In this document: positions 1 through 12,030 of the stretch, piece by piece
Position numbering within the stretch: position 1 is the stretch's first letter
Layout: each line of letters starts with the position of its first letter
Assembly (NCBI GenBank): GCA_012274445.1
Contig: JAAROD010000029.1
Location: forward strand, 124,001 to 188,000
Reading direction: 5' to 3'
Length of the DNA: 64,000 nucleotides
From: Sclerotiophoma versabilis
Taxonomy: Eukaryota; Ascomycota; Dothideomycetes; Pleosporales; Didymellaceae
Translations under genes and position numbers: made by a program
The notes under the pieces: model-generated
Database searches by the model: none
What the model was told of the DNA's origin: nothing
What the model saw: the letters and a program-made list of their open reading frames with translations, nothing else

Positions 1-958
1 TGATAGAGCTCATACAGTTTTACTCGATCCTCGTACTCTTCGACCGGTTCAGTCTTCGGGCAAAGCTCGTGGTACTCCTTCAAGAAGCTTCCGCCAAAGC
101 CACCGAACATCTTCATGATACCAAGTTCGAACTCACTGTGCGCATAGCAAGCAGATGAGTCGTAGACTACATCTTCTGGCTCGCCGTTTTTGCTGCCAAT
201 GATGCCGACGCTCGCATTCCCACTCCACAGATCACCATGCACGACTACTGGGGTCACGCTCTTCCCGTTGTTGAGATGGTCGTCGCCTATGAGACGAGGC
301 ACAACTGTTGATGCGGTGGCCTCAACGAGGTTATGGAAATCCTTGTCCGTACCTTGAGCCTTCTCGCCCCTTCGCAGTATGAACCGCAGTCGGTTATTGG
401 CGTAGAAATCTGCCCAGCTTTCTTTGTAGCTGTTGTCTTGTGGTGTATCACCACAACAAGTTGTCGAAGGGAAGCCAAACATTGGCTTGTCATAGCCATC
501 TGGTACTGGTGCTGGCGTTGTGTGTAGCTTCGCGAGCTTTTGTGCTAGAGATGGCGCTTTGCCCTTGGATGATGAACGACCAGTGAGGTGCAGGAAGTCT
601 GTGACAAGGAATGATGTTTGAGGGTTTGACTCGAACTTGCCGTGGCCGTATGATTGTGGACATAGTGTTGGGACAACAGCGTTGATGGCATTGAGTGATG
701 CATGTTCGCCTTCGAATGATGCATCAGTGCCGCAATTCTTGTTGTAATTAGGCACTAAACTTCTTACCTTCAAACATGACTGCGGCAGCACCTCCACTAC
801 CAGTCTTCATAAAGAACGTCTTCTCTGTGCCATCGTCTAGCTTGGAGACAATCTTCGAAGTGGACGCAGAGCTGCATCCTCCCCCACCGGCAGAGGAAAC
901 AGATGTAGTTTCTGAGTCCAGTCGTAGCAGCTTTAATACGGCGGGATCGAGTTTCATC
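1..958 (-). CDS. Fructosamine-3-kinase-like protein (partial, C-terminus off window)
   Basis: Members of this family phosphorylate the sugar moiety of glycated proteins or amines (ketosamine-3-kinase, protein deglycation). Exon 1 runs 958-768 and exon 2 runs 709-1; intron 710-767 has GT-AG ends in phase 1, restoring a Gly codon and the reading FEG|EHASLNAI. The N-terminus is MKLDPAVLKLL. Exon 2 carries the kinase-like catalytic loop VVHGDLWSGN, then YDSSACYAHSEFELG, where the metal-binding Asp is expected, and MFGGFG. All are typical of fructosamine kinases. I chose the ATG at 958 because it directly precedes the conserved helix; an in-frame ATG at 1023 exists but adds an unconserved stretch. 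The frame stays open to the window edge, so the last part of the C-lobe is missing. Family assignment is firm; substrate is inferred. Confidence 0.88.
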
Positions 959-2121
959 GTTGCTTTTGCAGTGTACTGTCGGACACAATTGAGCATTTGA
1001 AAGCAGATGAAGGGGATTGACATGTATCTGTGACGTCATCTGTCTTATCGATTGCTTCACATCGTGGTGGAGACGCCTTCAAACAGCAATGTACGACATC
1101 ATCGGATAATGTCCAATCAATTCACTATTGAGATCAAAAACTTTTTGCATGATCTAGAGGTTTAGAGCATCACGAAGTCGTGTCGGCCATCGAGCAACGA
1201 GCAAGGACCGTTGCTTGCAAAGAGGGCGATGTTAGCCTCCTTTTATTCGGTTCGATAAAGGCGTCGCTTCACCTCATACGGCGATAATATACACATCGAT
1301 ACCACCTGAAAACTCTGTCACCCCAAGCGTTTCCTTAGTAACACCTACTATCGATTTTGACTGTGAATTGAAGCCGCATCATTTCTTCATCGTTTGGCTC
1401 ATCCTCCGTCGCACAAAACTAACACATTACGTCGCCTGCCATTCGTTCATACCTGAATTTATCTGCCTCATGGTCTACGTGCCTCAGCATTGGAAATCAC
1501 TTCACGTTGGAAATGAAGGGGGCCGTTTGTAAGCTTTTCCAGACCACGGGTGACGAACTGTTTGCCCGGAACGAAGAAGTTTTGAAGCCCTTGGACATCA
1601 TGACAGAACAAATCCGAGACATTGAGTCTAGAGGAGGTGGTCGCAGACCAACGCATGACTTGAGTTTTTGACGTCGGGCGTCGAAGCTAGCAGCGCCTTT
1701 CCGGCCATTTTTGACATACCCGAAAATAGAGCGCTGAGCGAAAGCACGCACATTGGTGAAGGAGAATCGGTCGTGCGTAGGTCAGCATTGAATCCTTAAG
1801 TAGTAGCGTCATCGAATATGAGGGTAGACGTTGAGTATCACGAGCTTGTATCTCCCGGACTGACCGTGCTAAGGAAAGATACCGAAACCACTGAGCAGGC
1901 AATACACATCCAGTTAGACTCAGAATGCAATATGAAGAATTGGGTATTTCAGAACTATCAACACGCTTTTTGTATCGGCGATGTGACCGTGGGTATATAG
2001 CATATACGAACTAGGAATGCTGCAAGCTAACTTGATACAAGAAGAACGGTTTAATCCAACCAATATCTCAAAAAGTTGGACTTGAAAAAGGAAACTCGTG
2101 GTGGTTTGAGGGACAACGGAA
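959..2121. other. Intergenic, upstream of the fructosamine kinase-like gene
   Basis: No ORF here resembles a protein. It should hold the promoter of the kinase-like gene and the 3' end of the next minus-strand gene. A TATA-like AT run (gataatatacac) lies near 1283. Confidence 0.5.
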
Positions 2122-5100
2122 CTAGAAAGTGTAGAACCGCTTCAGAATAGACATGCGATTCTTTATTCTCTCGATACTGGCGCGCTTCTCGTCGTCTTTC
2201 GAGGAGGAAGTAATCGTCGTAAAGAGCCCGTGCTGCTCGCGGTGGCTTGTGCTGCGCTTAGGTACCTTCGATGTGGGGAGGTCGGCGTATGTGAGGTCAG
2301 AGTTTGTGGAACGTGTCATAGAGTGGGTGGGAGTCTTTGGGGGCACCACAGGGCTGCTGTCGAGGATCAAGGGTTGCAAGTCGATGCTTGGGCTGAGCGA
2401 CGGTAAGATTGGTAGAGAGAGGGCCATACCAATGGTGGTGTCTGCGTTTGGTGGCCTGAAAGCTGGGTGAATGTGGTCGTAGTTGGTCGTATGTGGGATG
2501 TCGTCGTCGAAGCGGAAGGCCTGCATGTGTGTAGTAGATGAGGGTAGTGGTTGCGAGCCTGACGGCCTTGACTTGACCAACGACCGCGTTCGAGGAGTAG
2601 GGACCGGAGTGCTGTCGATGGAGACAAAGCCGCCTAGAAGGCCGCTGTCCTCTACCGTGGTGCTGTGACGTTCTTGGTATTCGTCGTCTGCGCTGGACTT
2701 TGATGACACCGCACTCGATTCGCTCCATGCCTGGCTACTGTACGAACTAGTACTGTCGGAACGGCACATATCTACCGGATCGCTAGTGACAGCATGAACA
2801 TAGAAGCTTTCGAGCTTAGCTGCGTCTAGAAGAGGTGTTCGTTGACGCGCATGTCGGCGCGCTTTGTTCAGCGATGATGTTCGCTCTTGTGGGATAGGAG
2901 GAGATTGAGGCCTGATCCACGAAGTCTCAGGGCCAGCGCCTTCCGGTAAGATGGATGTCGAAGAGCGGCAAGAGTCATGTAGAGATGCGCTACGCGACAG
3001 GCCTCGAGCAGGTGGCTCTGTTGTGGCTTCGTTCAACCCATTTCCGTACCCATGAACAATGATCTCGCAGTGTTGGTTAGGCTTGAGCTTCAAGCTGTTT
3101 CGTCGTGAGCTGCGTCTAGATAACGAGATCGACCCAAAAGAGCGAGATGGCGGGTACGAAACGGGTGTAGAGAAGCTAAGTGGGGCTGGGACTTCCACAG
3201 AACCACGATGACTTGGCGTTCGGGAAGAGAAGTAGTCTTCCCTGTGACAATCAGGTCGGATGGAAGTGGAATCAAGTTGCGAACTGCTGAGATGTTCATC
3301 GATCGCCTGGGGTACGTTGACTGCTGAAGCCGCCGCCGGAGTGACAGAAGGCGTAGATACCTGCGAGCTACCAGGCCATGATGATTGCTCAGGTAGCAGA
3401 CAGCAAAGAGGATAATCGGCAGTCTCCACGTCCCGCACCTCTTTAGGAGCTCGCAAAGCAGACACAAGGTATTGCAGTGTGCCATAGATAACAAGCCATC
3501 TCACTTTCCGTGCGTCGACAACGGAAATTTTCTCCTCGCGCTGGTTGAGCGTTGAGCTATACGTTCGCTCGAAATGAGCATACTCTTGTACAATGCTGGA
3601 GCTACTGACAGCCACGTTCCCTACGTTCGTTGCTGCCGCTAATGTAGCGCTTATAGTCTGGCTGTGGTTGGCTTTGTTCTGCTGAGACGCTACTGTGAGC
3701 TGGCGCAGAGCTTTCTGAGACTCCATCTTCTTTGTTGGCTCCGCGTAGCTTGGAACCAGCGGCAATGGATGTGGTTGTGGCGTGAACTTGTGACGCTTAT
3801 CGAAGCTGTCAACATTCTGCAGTACGCAGATACCTCCGCTTGCCGGTCCCTGCAGAGCAAAGTCGGTCGTGGAGTTCGTGTCGACAAGGTAGTTGTACAA
3901 ATTCTGGAAGTCGAAGTGCATCGATTTGTACAACGCTTTAGGGAAAGCTGATCCGCTTGGAGGTGGCCAATATCCAAATTTTTTGACATAGAAGCTGTGC
4001 AGGAATCGGCGAAAGCGGTTCAAGTGGCTCCTGGCTCCTGGTGTCAGGCCAAGGTAAGCAGGAGAAAAGTCCTCCTCGAGAAATTTGCTCAACGCAGCAG
4101 TTACCTGACCAAGGTGAACGTCTACCTCAAGGAAGGCACGCGTGATGAGAGCCTTCGTCAGCCTTGAAGTGGCCTAAGCGGAAGTTAGCCGGTGTCCGAA
4201 GACAAAAAATTGTGAACATACGGCATATTCTGGGCTCAAGGGTAGGCTTTCGTTCATCCCAACACAATGAGCGAAAGCATCGATCCAGTTGTGCCTGAGC
4301 TTATATGTTTCAGCGTAAAATAAGTTGGCAAGCGCATAATCAGTGCACTCGGCGAAGTCGCGATATCCTTGACCCTCGGCGTATTGTAAGAAGTCCTGGT
4401 GGTTGTCGACGAGTCTAGATCGGAAGAGCTGCAGTCGTTCATGCAGATCAACAAAAGCTTGACCCATGTGACAGCCTACCAGAGGCTTACCGAGAAGAAA
4501 TGCAAAGAAGTTGCGTGTCGTAACGTGCCATTTGAAGGAGTCTTGGCGAGAAGCATCATCGGGGGCAGGAATGAACAGATTGATGATCCCTTGTTCACGA
4601 TTCGGTAGGAGGAGTGAACTTGACAGGCTCATCATTTGTTGCGCTTCTGAACCGTCACGCGACACAATCTGTGCATGGCAGATATTGAGCATAGAATTGC
4701 ACTTCTTCTGCCGCAGAGCCCTAAAAGGGATGCAAAAGGATGGACCACGACGTGATGCTCCCGGTGCATAAAGATGCACATAGCAGTCGCCATCCTCGAC
4801 CCATAGTTCGGTGTCCTTGCCAGAGTCAGTAAGATGTGTCACTAGATGTCAACATGTACATACCCTTCGAAGACCATCCCAATCACTGACAGTTCTGGTC
4901 ATCCCCGACCATCTCTGCACCTTTTCGACAGTCATTGGATTTCGAGTCGCTGTCGCACAGCTGACAGAACGTCGCACTGATGTACAAGAATTGAAGGTAT
5001 TTTCCTGTTGATGGCCAGCTACGCTAGCACACTCTAATACTCCGATGGGAGGAGAAACGTCATCAGCAATGAGACTCGGGCGCTGTCTTGAAGATTGCTT

Positions 5101-5253
5101 GCCACACGGGGTTGATGCTGTTTTGTCTGACGTAGTCTTGGTAAAGACGATCCTTGAGATCTGGAGATGCTTGATGTCCTCCGCGGCAGGGCTGTTCGAG
5201 TGACTTAAAGAGATCGAGATTTGCGGCTCGACTGGCGATTCAGTCGAGGCCAT
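2122..5253 (-). CDS. Fungal-specific protein, probably DUF8004-type, with long disordered C-terminus
   Basis: Three exons: 5253-4864, 4815-4222 and 4173-2122. The two introns are each 48 bp, in phase 0, with branch-like CTGAC and CTAAC. The product is about 1011 residues. Residues ~1-130 are polar. Residues ~130-450 look folded and Trp/Tyr-rich (ELWVEDGDCYVHLY, FFAFLLGKPLVGCHMGQAF, YAETYKLRHNWIDAFAH, RFLHSFYVKKFGYWPPP). The rest is Ser/Thr/Pro-rich with basic patches and ends in a short basic helix (RASIERIKNRMSILKRF). The middle part recalls an ascomycete-only family that I remember as DUF8004; its biochemical role is unknown to me. There are no signal peptide or membrane segments. A shorter first intron ending at 4842 would be only 22 bp, so I used the AG at 4816. 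Coding status is near certain; the family name is tentative. Confidence 0.82.
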
Positions 5254-7752
5254 GGCACTTAAGTAGAATATGTAAAGCCTACAAAGCGGGACACTCTACG
5301 AGCAGGGATACGAAGGGATTTGTGGCATCGAGTTACCTAGCTTGCGGACTGACAGTGGGACAACGAAGCTTGGTACAACCGCCGTGCTCAAGCCCCCAGC
5401 TCAATACATATACAGGCGAGACAGATAGGGTACAAAGTCCTAGCGCGGGCCTCTCAAAGGCGAGGCTGCATCTTGGATGACCAGGGCCAGCGAGTGTGGA
5501 AGCTGATCTGCTGGCAAGTGTGGAAACCAGGCCAGTCGGAGACTTGTGGCTTGCGCTCGCCTGCTCCGAGGCCCTGGGCCGGCCTCGCTCAGCTGTCAAG
5601 AGGCTAGCTGGATCGTGCACGCGGCCTGCAGTTGAAGAGACGCGGCCTAACAATCGGCTGAGCTTTCCACCGTTCGGCTTTCATGTCGACATGTTTCGTC
5701 AGATGCTTTGTGATGATAAGGTGGTCCTGGGATACTGGTAGATGCTCCGTTGTGAGATGCACTACGTGTAGCGCAGAGCTTCGTCATGGATGACAGCAAG
5801 TGAACTTGGAGAGTCGGCACTAGAAGGTCCCGTCTGCAGATCCGCGATCACCGCTAGACAAGGGTCCTGATCGCGCTTGCCGTCTGCGTGAGCTGGACTT
5901 GTTGTAGACCGTGAGGAAAGTCTTAGCTGAGTCTCTGGCGTTTCCCTCGCCCCAAGACGACCTGAATGGACGATGATCGAGACCGTTCGTTCCCCATTGG
6001 CAAAGGAAGCTTGCTGAATTTGCTCTCACGACACCAAAAAGCGACGATCAATTCACTGTTGGACTGTGCGCCGCTTTTGTGGGGCCGCGATTGCAAATCT
6101 CTCGGCTCTCCACCTCCAGCGGTTGCAACATGCATCACGACACCATCCACCATGGTATCCATCTATCTGCAACCGTGGTTCATATTACCGTTGTCAGCGT
6201 TCCGTCGAACGTTTTGACCCACAGTCCGCACAGAGTCGAGCTACCAGTAGCGTCCATCAGGTACGCATCGTGCACTGCAGCCGAACAGCTTCACCAAGAC
6301 TCCAAGCCAAGAGACGACATTAATTTGGGCTCATGTTTGAAAAATCGCAGTCAAGAGAGTACAGCATGTGTTTAGAGTAATCCATATCTGCAACCGGCCT
6401 GTCGGCAGAGTCATCTTTCGGAGCCAATTGCTTGGAAGGAAAGTTCCACTGCTGCAGGGCGATTTGGCTCGAACGCAGTCTTCTGCCGTCACACTCACAA
6501 CCGTAGAACCCTGTCCTTGATGCCAAAAAGAAAAGGTCGCTGCTGCAAGACAACGTCTTCCTGCGACCCATGTCGCCGACTCAATCGAACGCGTAATTCA
6601 GGACTTAGCAACCACACTCAGTGCTTCAAGGCATCATCACATTGCAATCCTCCGCAGTCTTCCGCGCGCTACATTTGTTGTCCCAACATGTTGGCTGACA
6701 ATTCGCGGGGTGTAACGAAGCTGTCTCTGAAGGATACACAAACCACAACTAGAACATTCCGAAACCTGACGCATATCTTCCGTACCCGCGTATGCAGCTA
6801 AAGTGTATTCAGGACTCTGACCTTAGAGCTGCGAAAACGCAATTGAGATTAGAGATCTACAGACGAGTATGTATGATCCCTTGTTGGGAGATTTACCCAA
6901 CATTGGCATGCGTAAACAGTCTGCACCATTGCCTGCGCTGCTTGCTGCATCGTACTTCCCTACTAAGAACACACGCGATCTTAGCACATACATCTCACTT
7001 CCATAAAATTCACGGTAAGAGGTCGTTTACAGCAATGAGTCGTTCGATTCGATTCTAATCTCTGAGCCAACAACACCATCGCGAACTGTAATGTCCAACG
7101 CCATGCTCACGCCCCATAGCTACGGTTATATCCAGCCCTTAACTACGTGAAAGAAGCCACTTGCGCCTCTTAAGCCTCGTTCGGCGGATTCATGACTAGA
7201 GCGTACTCGACTCTTCTAGCGAGCGCCACACCCAGCATCGCAATAGTCAATGCTTTTTGCTTGATCAACCTCGTGGGATCCAAGTGTAGTAGTTGCTGAC
7301 CTCTCAAGACGCTTACAGCAGACACGCTCTTGCCTATCACGTTACGATAGGTGTAAGGATTGTCTCCACTGTAAAACCGCGGTTGTGGACCAAGGGATGT
7401 TAGAAATCCAGATGTATGGATACCTTGAAGGGCCGAGCACGTCTCAAAGCAGTAATAGTTCATTCACTACTGAAAGTCGCGAAGGCGCAATGTGGTCACG
7501 AGGGGTCGTAAGTAATCGTGAGTTACTGCTGTATAGTATCTATCATAGAGCTGTGCGCACACGATTCCCTAACAAGCGCCATGTATCGTAACATCCCTTA
7601 CACGCCATATCAACGCATACGGACAGATTACGGAAGGCCTTGCAACTATGTTCATTGTGCGTCGACGGAGCCTACCCAACCCCAATCACCAAGCAGGTCA
7701 AAGAGAACACGTACATGCTCACTATACTCGACGCCTTTGCTTGCCGACAGGT
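5254..7752. other. Long intergenic stretch without a supportable gene
   Basis: About 2.5 kb. The ORFs are short, overlap on both strands and lack protein-like composition or plausible splice joins. It presumably holds the promoter of the gene ending at 5253 and the 3' region of the Rdx-like gene. I see no tRNA, repeat or transposon end. Confidence 0.5.
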
Positions 7753-8448
7753 CTATCTACAATCCTCACACGCCGTTCCATCCGGGTTCCTCTTGACATC
7801 CACCTGATCCGGCACATCTTCCAGTTGCATATCTTTTACTATATCCTCGGCATTTCGTTCAACCTTTCCATCCACCTTTACCTCAGTGGGAGCCTGCTTT
7901 CTATCATTCTTTTCATCTTTCGCGACGTCCTTCTTCTTCCCGCCAACGTCACTGTGGCCGAGGTCTTTCTTGGGGTCAATGTGATCTCGAACGCGCTGTT
8001 TTAGGACTTTGGTTTCGGGGAAGCCGCCCTCGGTTTTGCGGTCCCAGAGGAGTAACTTTTGAGCCTGAACTTCTCCCTCGCTTGGCGAGTCTGTTGAACT
8101 GGGTGGGATATATGTCTGGGTTGTTAGTATGGTAGAACATGGTGATGCTCGGAGATGAAGGTTCAGACAGCATGATGTCTGCTGTCGCTTTTGGAGCAAG
8201 GAGTTAGAAAGGACTAGCTTACAAGCTCAACTTGGAAGAGGCCGCCTGTTGCAGGTATCAGAGCTATTTCACCAATCTGGTTACCGAATGTAGATAGCAG
8301 TTCTTGGCCAAACTGTTTGATGGTTAGTTTAGAAGAGATGCTGACGCGGGTGATGTACGTATGCTGCCCGTAACATCCAGCGACATTGAGTGCAGTAGGT
8401 TATTGCTACACGAGGCAGATTGACTGGGGCGGCTTGTGCTGAGGCCAT
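7753..8448 (-). CDS. Rdx/SelW/SelT-like thioredoxin-fold protein
   Basis: Exons are 8448-8359, 8312-8223 and about 8115-7753, giving ~180 residues. Intron 1 (46 bp) and intron 2 (8116-8222) both have CTAAC-type branch sites. The N-terminus reads ITYCTQCRWMLRAAY followed by FGQELLSTFG and IALIPATGGLFQVEL. This is the typical Rdx fold with a redox CxxC (C19, C22) replacing the CxxU of selenoprotein W. The motif LLWDRKTEGGFPETK-LKQRVRD is the fungal family tail. A charged Lys/Asp-rich extension follows. Known members are small thioredoxin-like proteins of unclear substrate. The 3' end of intron 2 is uncertain: an earlier AG (after gcgaca, near 8178) is also in frame and would add about 21 residues. 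Confidence 0.82.
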
Positions 8449-9565
8449 GTTGTGCGACATTTAGTTCGTGCTGTGAGTCGAGCTCGAGCTGCGTGCGAGT
8501 TGAGAGAACGAGATCGGCTTATCGATTGGTTGCGTCATCACTTTGGGAGTCATACAAATCGAGGGCTGTAAAGGCGACCGTTTATGGAGCTCCACGCTTT
8601 GTTGCATACACTCAGAGTGTGAAGGCGGTACAAAGTACAAAACACGTGCATTGTGGTAAGTCTCAGCCGTCGTTGGATCGACTGCATCAAGAGTTAACGT
8701 GCTGTAAAGCAGCCTTGGTTACTGACGATCTTCTTCTCGACGATGTGACGACTGGTTGAAGCCAGACGGCACACTCGATCTATGTCACTCACCCACCCTG
8801 ATGGACATGACAGTTGGGCAGGAACGATAGCGAAAAGGGGACATTAATGGACGTGCTCGATGCATTTGATTGGCTAGCACTGATTCACGGCAGCTTTCGA
8901 TTGGCGCAACCGTAGTGATTAATGCTCGGCAATTTCGCATGAACCAGTGGGCTCAAGCGTTGCAATAAGGGCCAGGGTGTCCTGTTCGCTGCCGTTGTGG
9001 GTTCGATGGCTGTTGGCCTGCTGCGACTGCTTTGTGAGGGATATTCTCGAGGATGCGGCGTGTTGTTGTGCAAGGAGGCTTTGGTCGTGTAAACAAACAG
9101 TGCCCAGGGCCAGCTCAATCGCAGCTTTAGGCCCAAATGATATGAGATGAGTGCGACGTTTCAGCCTATGTGATGTGATGCATGGATCATAACCTGAACA
9201 CGACTTCTCCAGATATCGAAAGCACCACGCGCTGAGTGATTACTTCCAGGTACGTCACGCTTAGCGCGTTGCTACGGGAAGAAGAACCGCGGTCAGGGAG
9301 AGTTCACGACTCCTTTTCAACCGACAAGCTGTCCACAATCGCGAGGACCGCCAATTGCCACGCTATTCGTATCGTCTCCAGAGCAATCGTTGTAAGTGAT
9401 GCACTCCGCTGAAACCCATGTTCCCTGGCCTCGGTGACTGCAATGGCGCACACACCACCATCATCTCACACACCGTTTCAACCACTTGAGCTGCCACTCG
9501 TCCTCACCACACACCGCACTCGCCCCCCAGAGCCATTGCTGACGATAGTCGCTCCCACCACAGAC
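8449..9565. other. Divergent promoter region
   Basis: About 1.1 kb between the starts of the Rdx-like gene (minus) and the VRNLRAMFE gene (plus). No ORF or repeat I can support. Regulatory elements of both genes should lie here. Confidence 0.45.
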
Positions 9566-11455
9566 ATGAGTTCCGGCGTGCGCAATTTACGCGCCATGTT
9601 CGAGCAGAACGCAGCTTCTTCTCCTGAACCCCGCGGCCGCTCCCCAGGAAGCTCTTCGGCAGTCGACGACACCAGCCGCCCTACCTCCAAAGTGCGCGCT
9701 TCATTCGTTTCCGTCGAGCACACGATCCCTCACGCAAGCGACTTTGTGGGTGCTGCCAAAGGCGGTCCATCAAACAGCACTGCTGCAAACCGCCGCGAGA
9801 GCTTCAGCGTGACCGAAGACACCGCTGGAGAGGTTGCAGACCTCAGAAAGACGATCAGCGAAGAGAAGGAGGAGCGCAGGAAGAGCGCTGCCATCATCGA
9901 GCCAATTCCCGAGCACGCAGTAGCTTCGCGAGAATCTTCAGCAGGGCCACCACCTGTCAGAAACGAACCTGAAGGAGAGATGGTCAATCTAGGGCACATC
10001 ATGAAGGGCTCCGACTTCCCCGAATCCTCAGCGGACACAGCTGCTGGTGCGCCACAGCCAGAGGAAGCGCCAGCCCCTGAGCTGCCCGCTGTCAAGGAAG
10101 AGCCCGTGAAGGAGGAGGAGGCTACCCCAACGCCAGTGCAGGAGACACCCGCTGAAAACCCGGACAAGGCTACAACAGGAGCGCAAGAAGAGGTGTCCCT
10201 AAAGCCAGCGGACCCAACTGATGCTTCGGCCGTCTCTGGCGGGAAGGCTCTTCCTCCACCGACCGAAGAGCTGAAGCCCCCAAGCACCGAGCCTGCCACA
10301 CCTTCCCCGGCTACTCCAGCTGCCCCAGCCGAGTCTTCTGTAGGAACACCCAAGCCCAAGGCAAATGGAACAGCGGTAACGAAGGGCAAGCTCGAACCAA
10401 AGAAGCCTGTAGCTATCTCTACCAGCAAAGCCTCTGCATCCAAAAGTACACCCGTCAAGAGCCCGCTGCCCAATGTCGCACCGAGGACGCCAACTCACAC
10501 GAAGCCTTCAGTTTCTACGCCTGCTTCAAAAGCTGCTACACCTGTCTCCAAGCCCGCTGCAGCTGCTAAGCCTGCAGTGAAGCCAGTCTCAAAGGAGCCA
10601 CCCAAAGCAGCTGCGCCTAAGCCAAAGACCAGCCACACATCTCTGCGGCAATCGACAGCGACAGCACCTACCGCCGCCGCAAAAGCAAAGACAGCCGCTG
10701 TTGAGAACAAGAAACCAGCAACAACAAAGCCAAAGTACGTACTGTATGGCTTTCATGTGTTGCTATACTAATCCAGGCTCCGCAGGGACACTACCGCTAC
10801 TTCCCCTCCGGCCTTCAAGAAGCCAAAACCGAAGTCGCCCACCCGTCCCGTCGCGCTGAACTCGCGCCTCACTGCCCCCACTGCAGCCTCCGCCGCGAAG
10901 TTGCATGGAGAGGAAGCAAAGGTCACTCGTAAGCCGTCGACCGCAACCCGCCCAACACCAAAGCCTGCAGTCGCCAAGCCTTCCCGTCCTTCAATCGCAC
11001 CCAGTGCGAGCACAAACAAGCGCCCAGAGTCGCGCACCTCTACGGTTGGTGCTAAGCCCGGCTTCCTTGAGCGTATGTCGAGGCCTACGGCAGCTAGTGC
11101 TAGCAAAGTGCACGAGAAGCCCACTTCGCCACCCCGAAAAGCACCCGCGAAGTCTAGCATTCTTCAGAAGGGCAAGAAAAAGGTAGAAGAAGTTGCCACT
11201 AAGGCAAAGGAAGCTGTAACAACAAACGGTCACGCAGATAAGCCCGCGAAGACGGAGCCAGCGAACGGCACCAACGCCCCCACTGAAGTTGCTGAGGAGG
11301 CCACCGCTGAGAAGGCGACAGAGTCTGTCCCTGAATCTCTTACCGAAAAGGCGGATCATGCTGAGCCTACAAAGGCAGAGACACCAGTCCCAGAAGGCGA
11401 ATCATCCGCTGTGGAGCTGCAGACACCCAACTTCCAGGGTGAAGCTGTTCGTTAG
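9566..11455 (+). CDS. VRNLRAMFE-type disordered fungal protein (Lys/Pro/Ala-rich)
   Basis: Two exons, 9566-10734 and 10777-11455, joined across a 42-bp intron (GTACGT...TACTAATCCAG) that restores a Lys codon. Product ~615 residues. It opens with SGVRNLRAMFEQ, a short N-terminal motif I recall from Pezizomycotina proteins, followed by SPEPRGRSPGSSS. The remainder is almost entirely disordered: acidic Glu/Pro stretches, then Lys/Pro/Ala/Ser/Thr-rich tracts resembling linker histones or microtubule-binding regions, and an acidic tail. No enzyme motif, signal peptide or TM segment. An in-frame ATG at 9434 would add 44 residues, but the conserved motif begins at 9566. Function unknown; the positive charge suggests a scaffold or polymer-binding role, which is only inference. 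Confidence 0.8.
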
Positions 11456-12030
11456 TCACCTTCTGTGCCTCCTTTTGGGAAAGGGGTTGTTCAGCTGCAT
11501 GCTGTTATCTTTGCTTGTCTGATGTTGTTCCTGCTTTTTTTTTCCTTCTTCCTTTTTCAGCATTTTCAGGAGCGTTCATCCGGCGGAACTTCATATACAT
11601 TGGTGGTGTTTTTGATTCATAGGTCCGGGCTTGTTGCATTGCTCCGCTACGTCCGTCGCGTCTGGATATGGCAGTTCGTTCTCAGGGCTTGGTCTGAAGG
11701 ATGGGATGTGATGAAGGCGCTGTGGTACGATGACAACTTGCGCAAAAAGATACTCTTGGTCGTCATCGGAGATGTCTGGCCTTATTTGTAGCATAGCAAT
11801 AATACATCCTCACTCAGACTGTGTTTATCAGAGCTGTACCTGAAGCTGTGGCGGCGTGCGGTGTCGGGTGAGGGCAATGGCTTCGAGATTCGTTCGGCCA
11901 ATCGGAGGCTCTCTTGTCCTTTCTCTCACGAAAGTTTCTCGGATCTCCGTCCCCAGATCTTGGACCAACAGTAGACGCCAGCGTCGTCCTTTCACTTTTT
12001 CTGTTCTTGTTGTTTTGCATACTATTCGAG
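11456..12030. other. Intergenic, 3' end of disordered-protein gene and MEF1 promoter
   Basis: It contains T/C-rich tracts near 11535-11560, a plausible 3'UTR feature, and short overlapping ORFs without protein character. Confidence 0.45.

Noticed and set aside
4842..4863. 22-bp intron in the DUF8004-like gene
   Set aside because: Too short for splicing; the AG at 4816 gives a 48-bp intron with a CTGAC branch site and keeps frame.
7170..7463. 97-codon minus ORF with a helical C-terminus
   Set aside because: No splice partner, no recognisable motif and flanks lack coding character.
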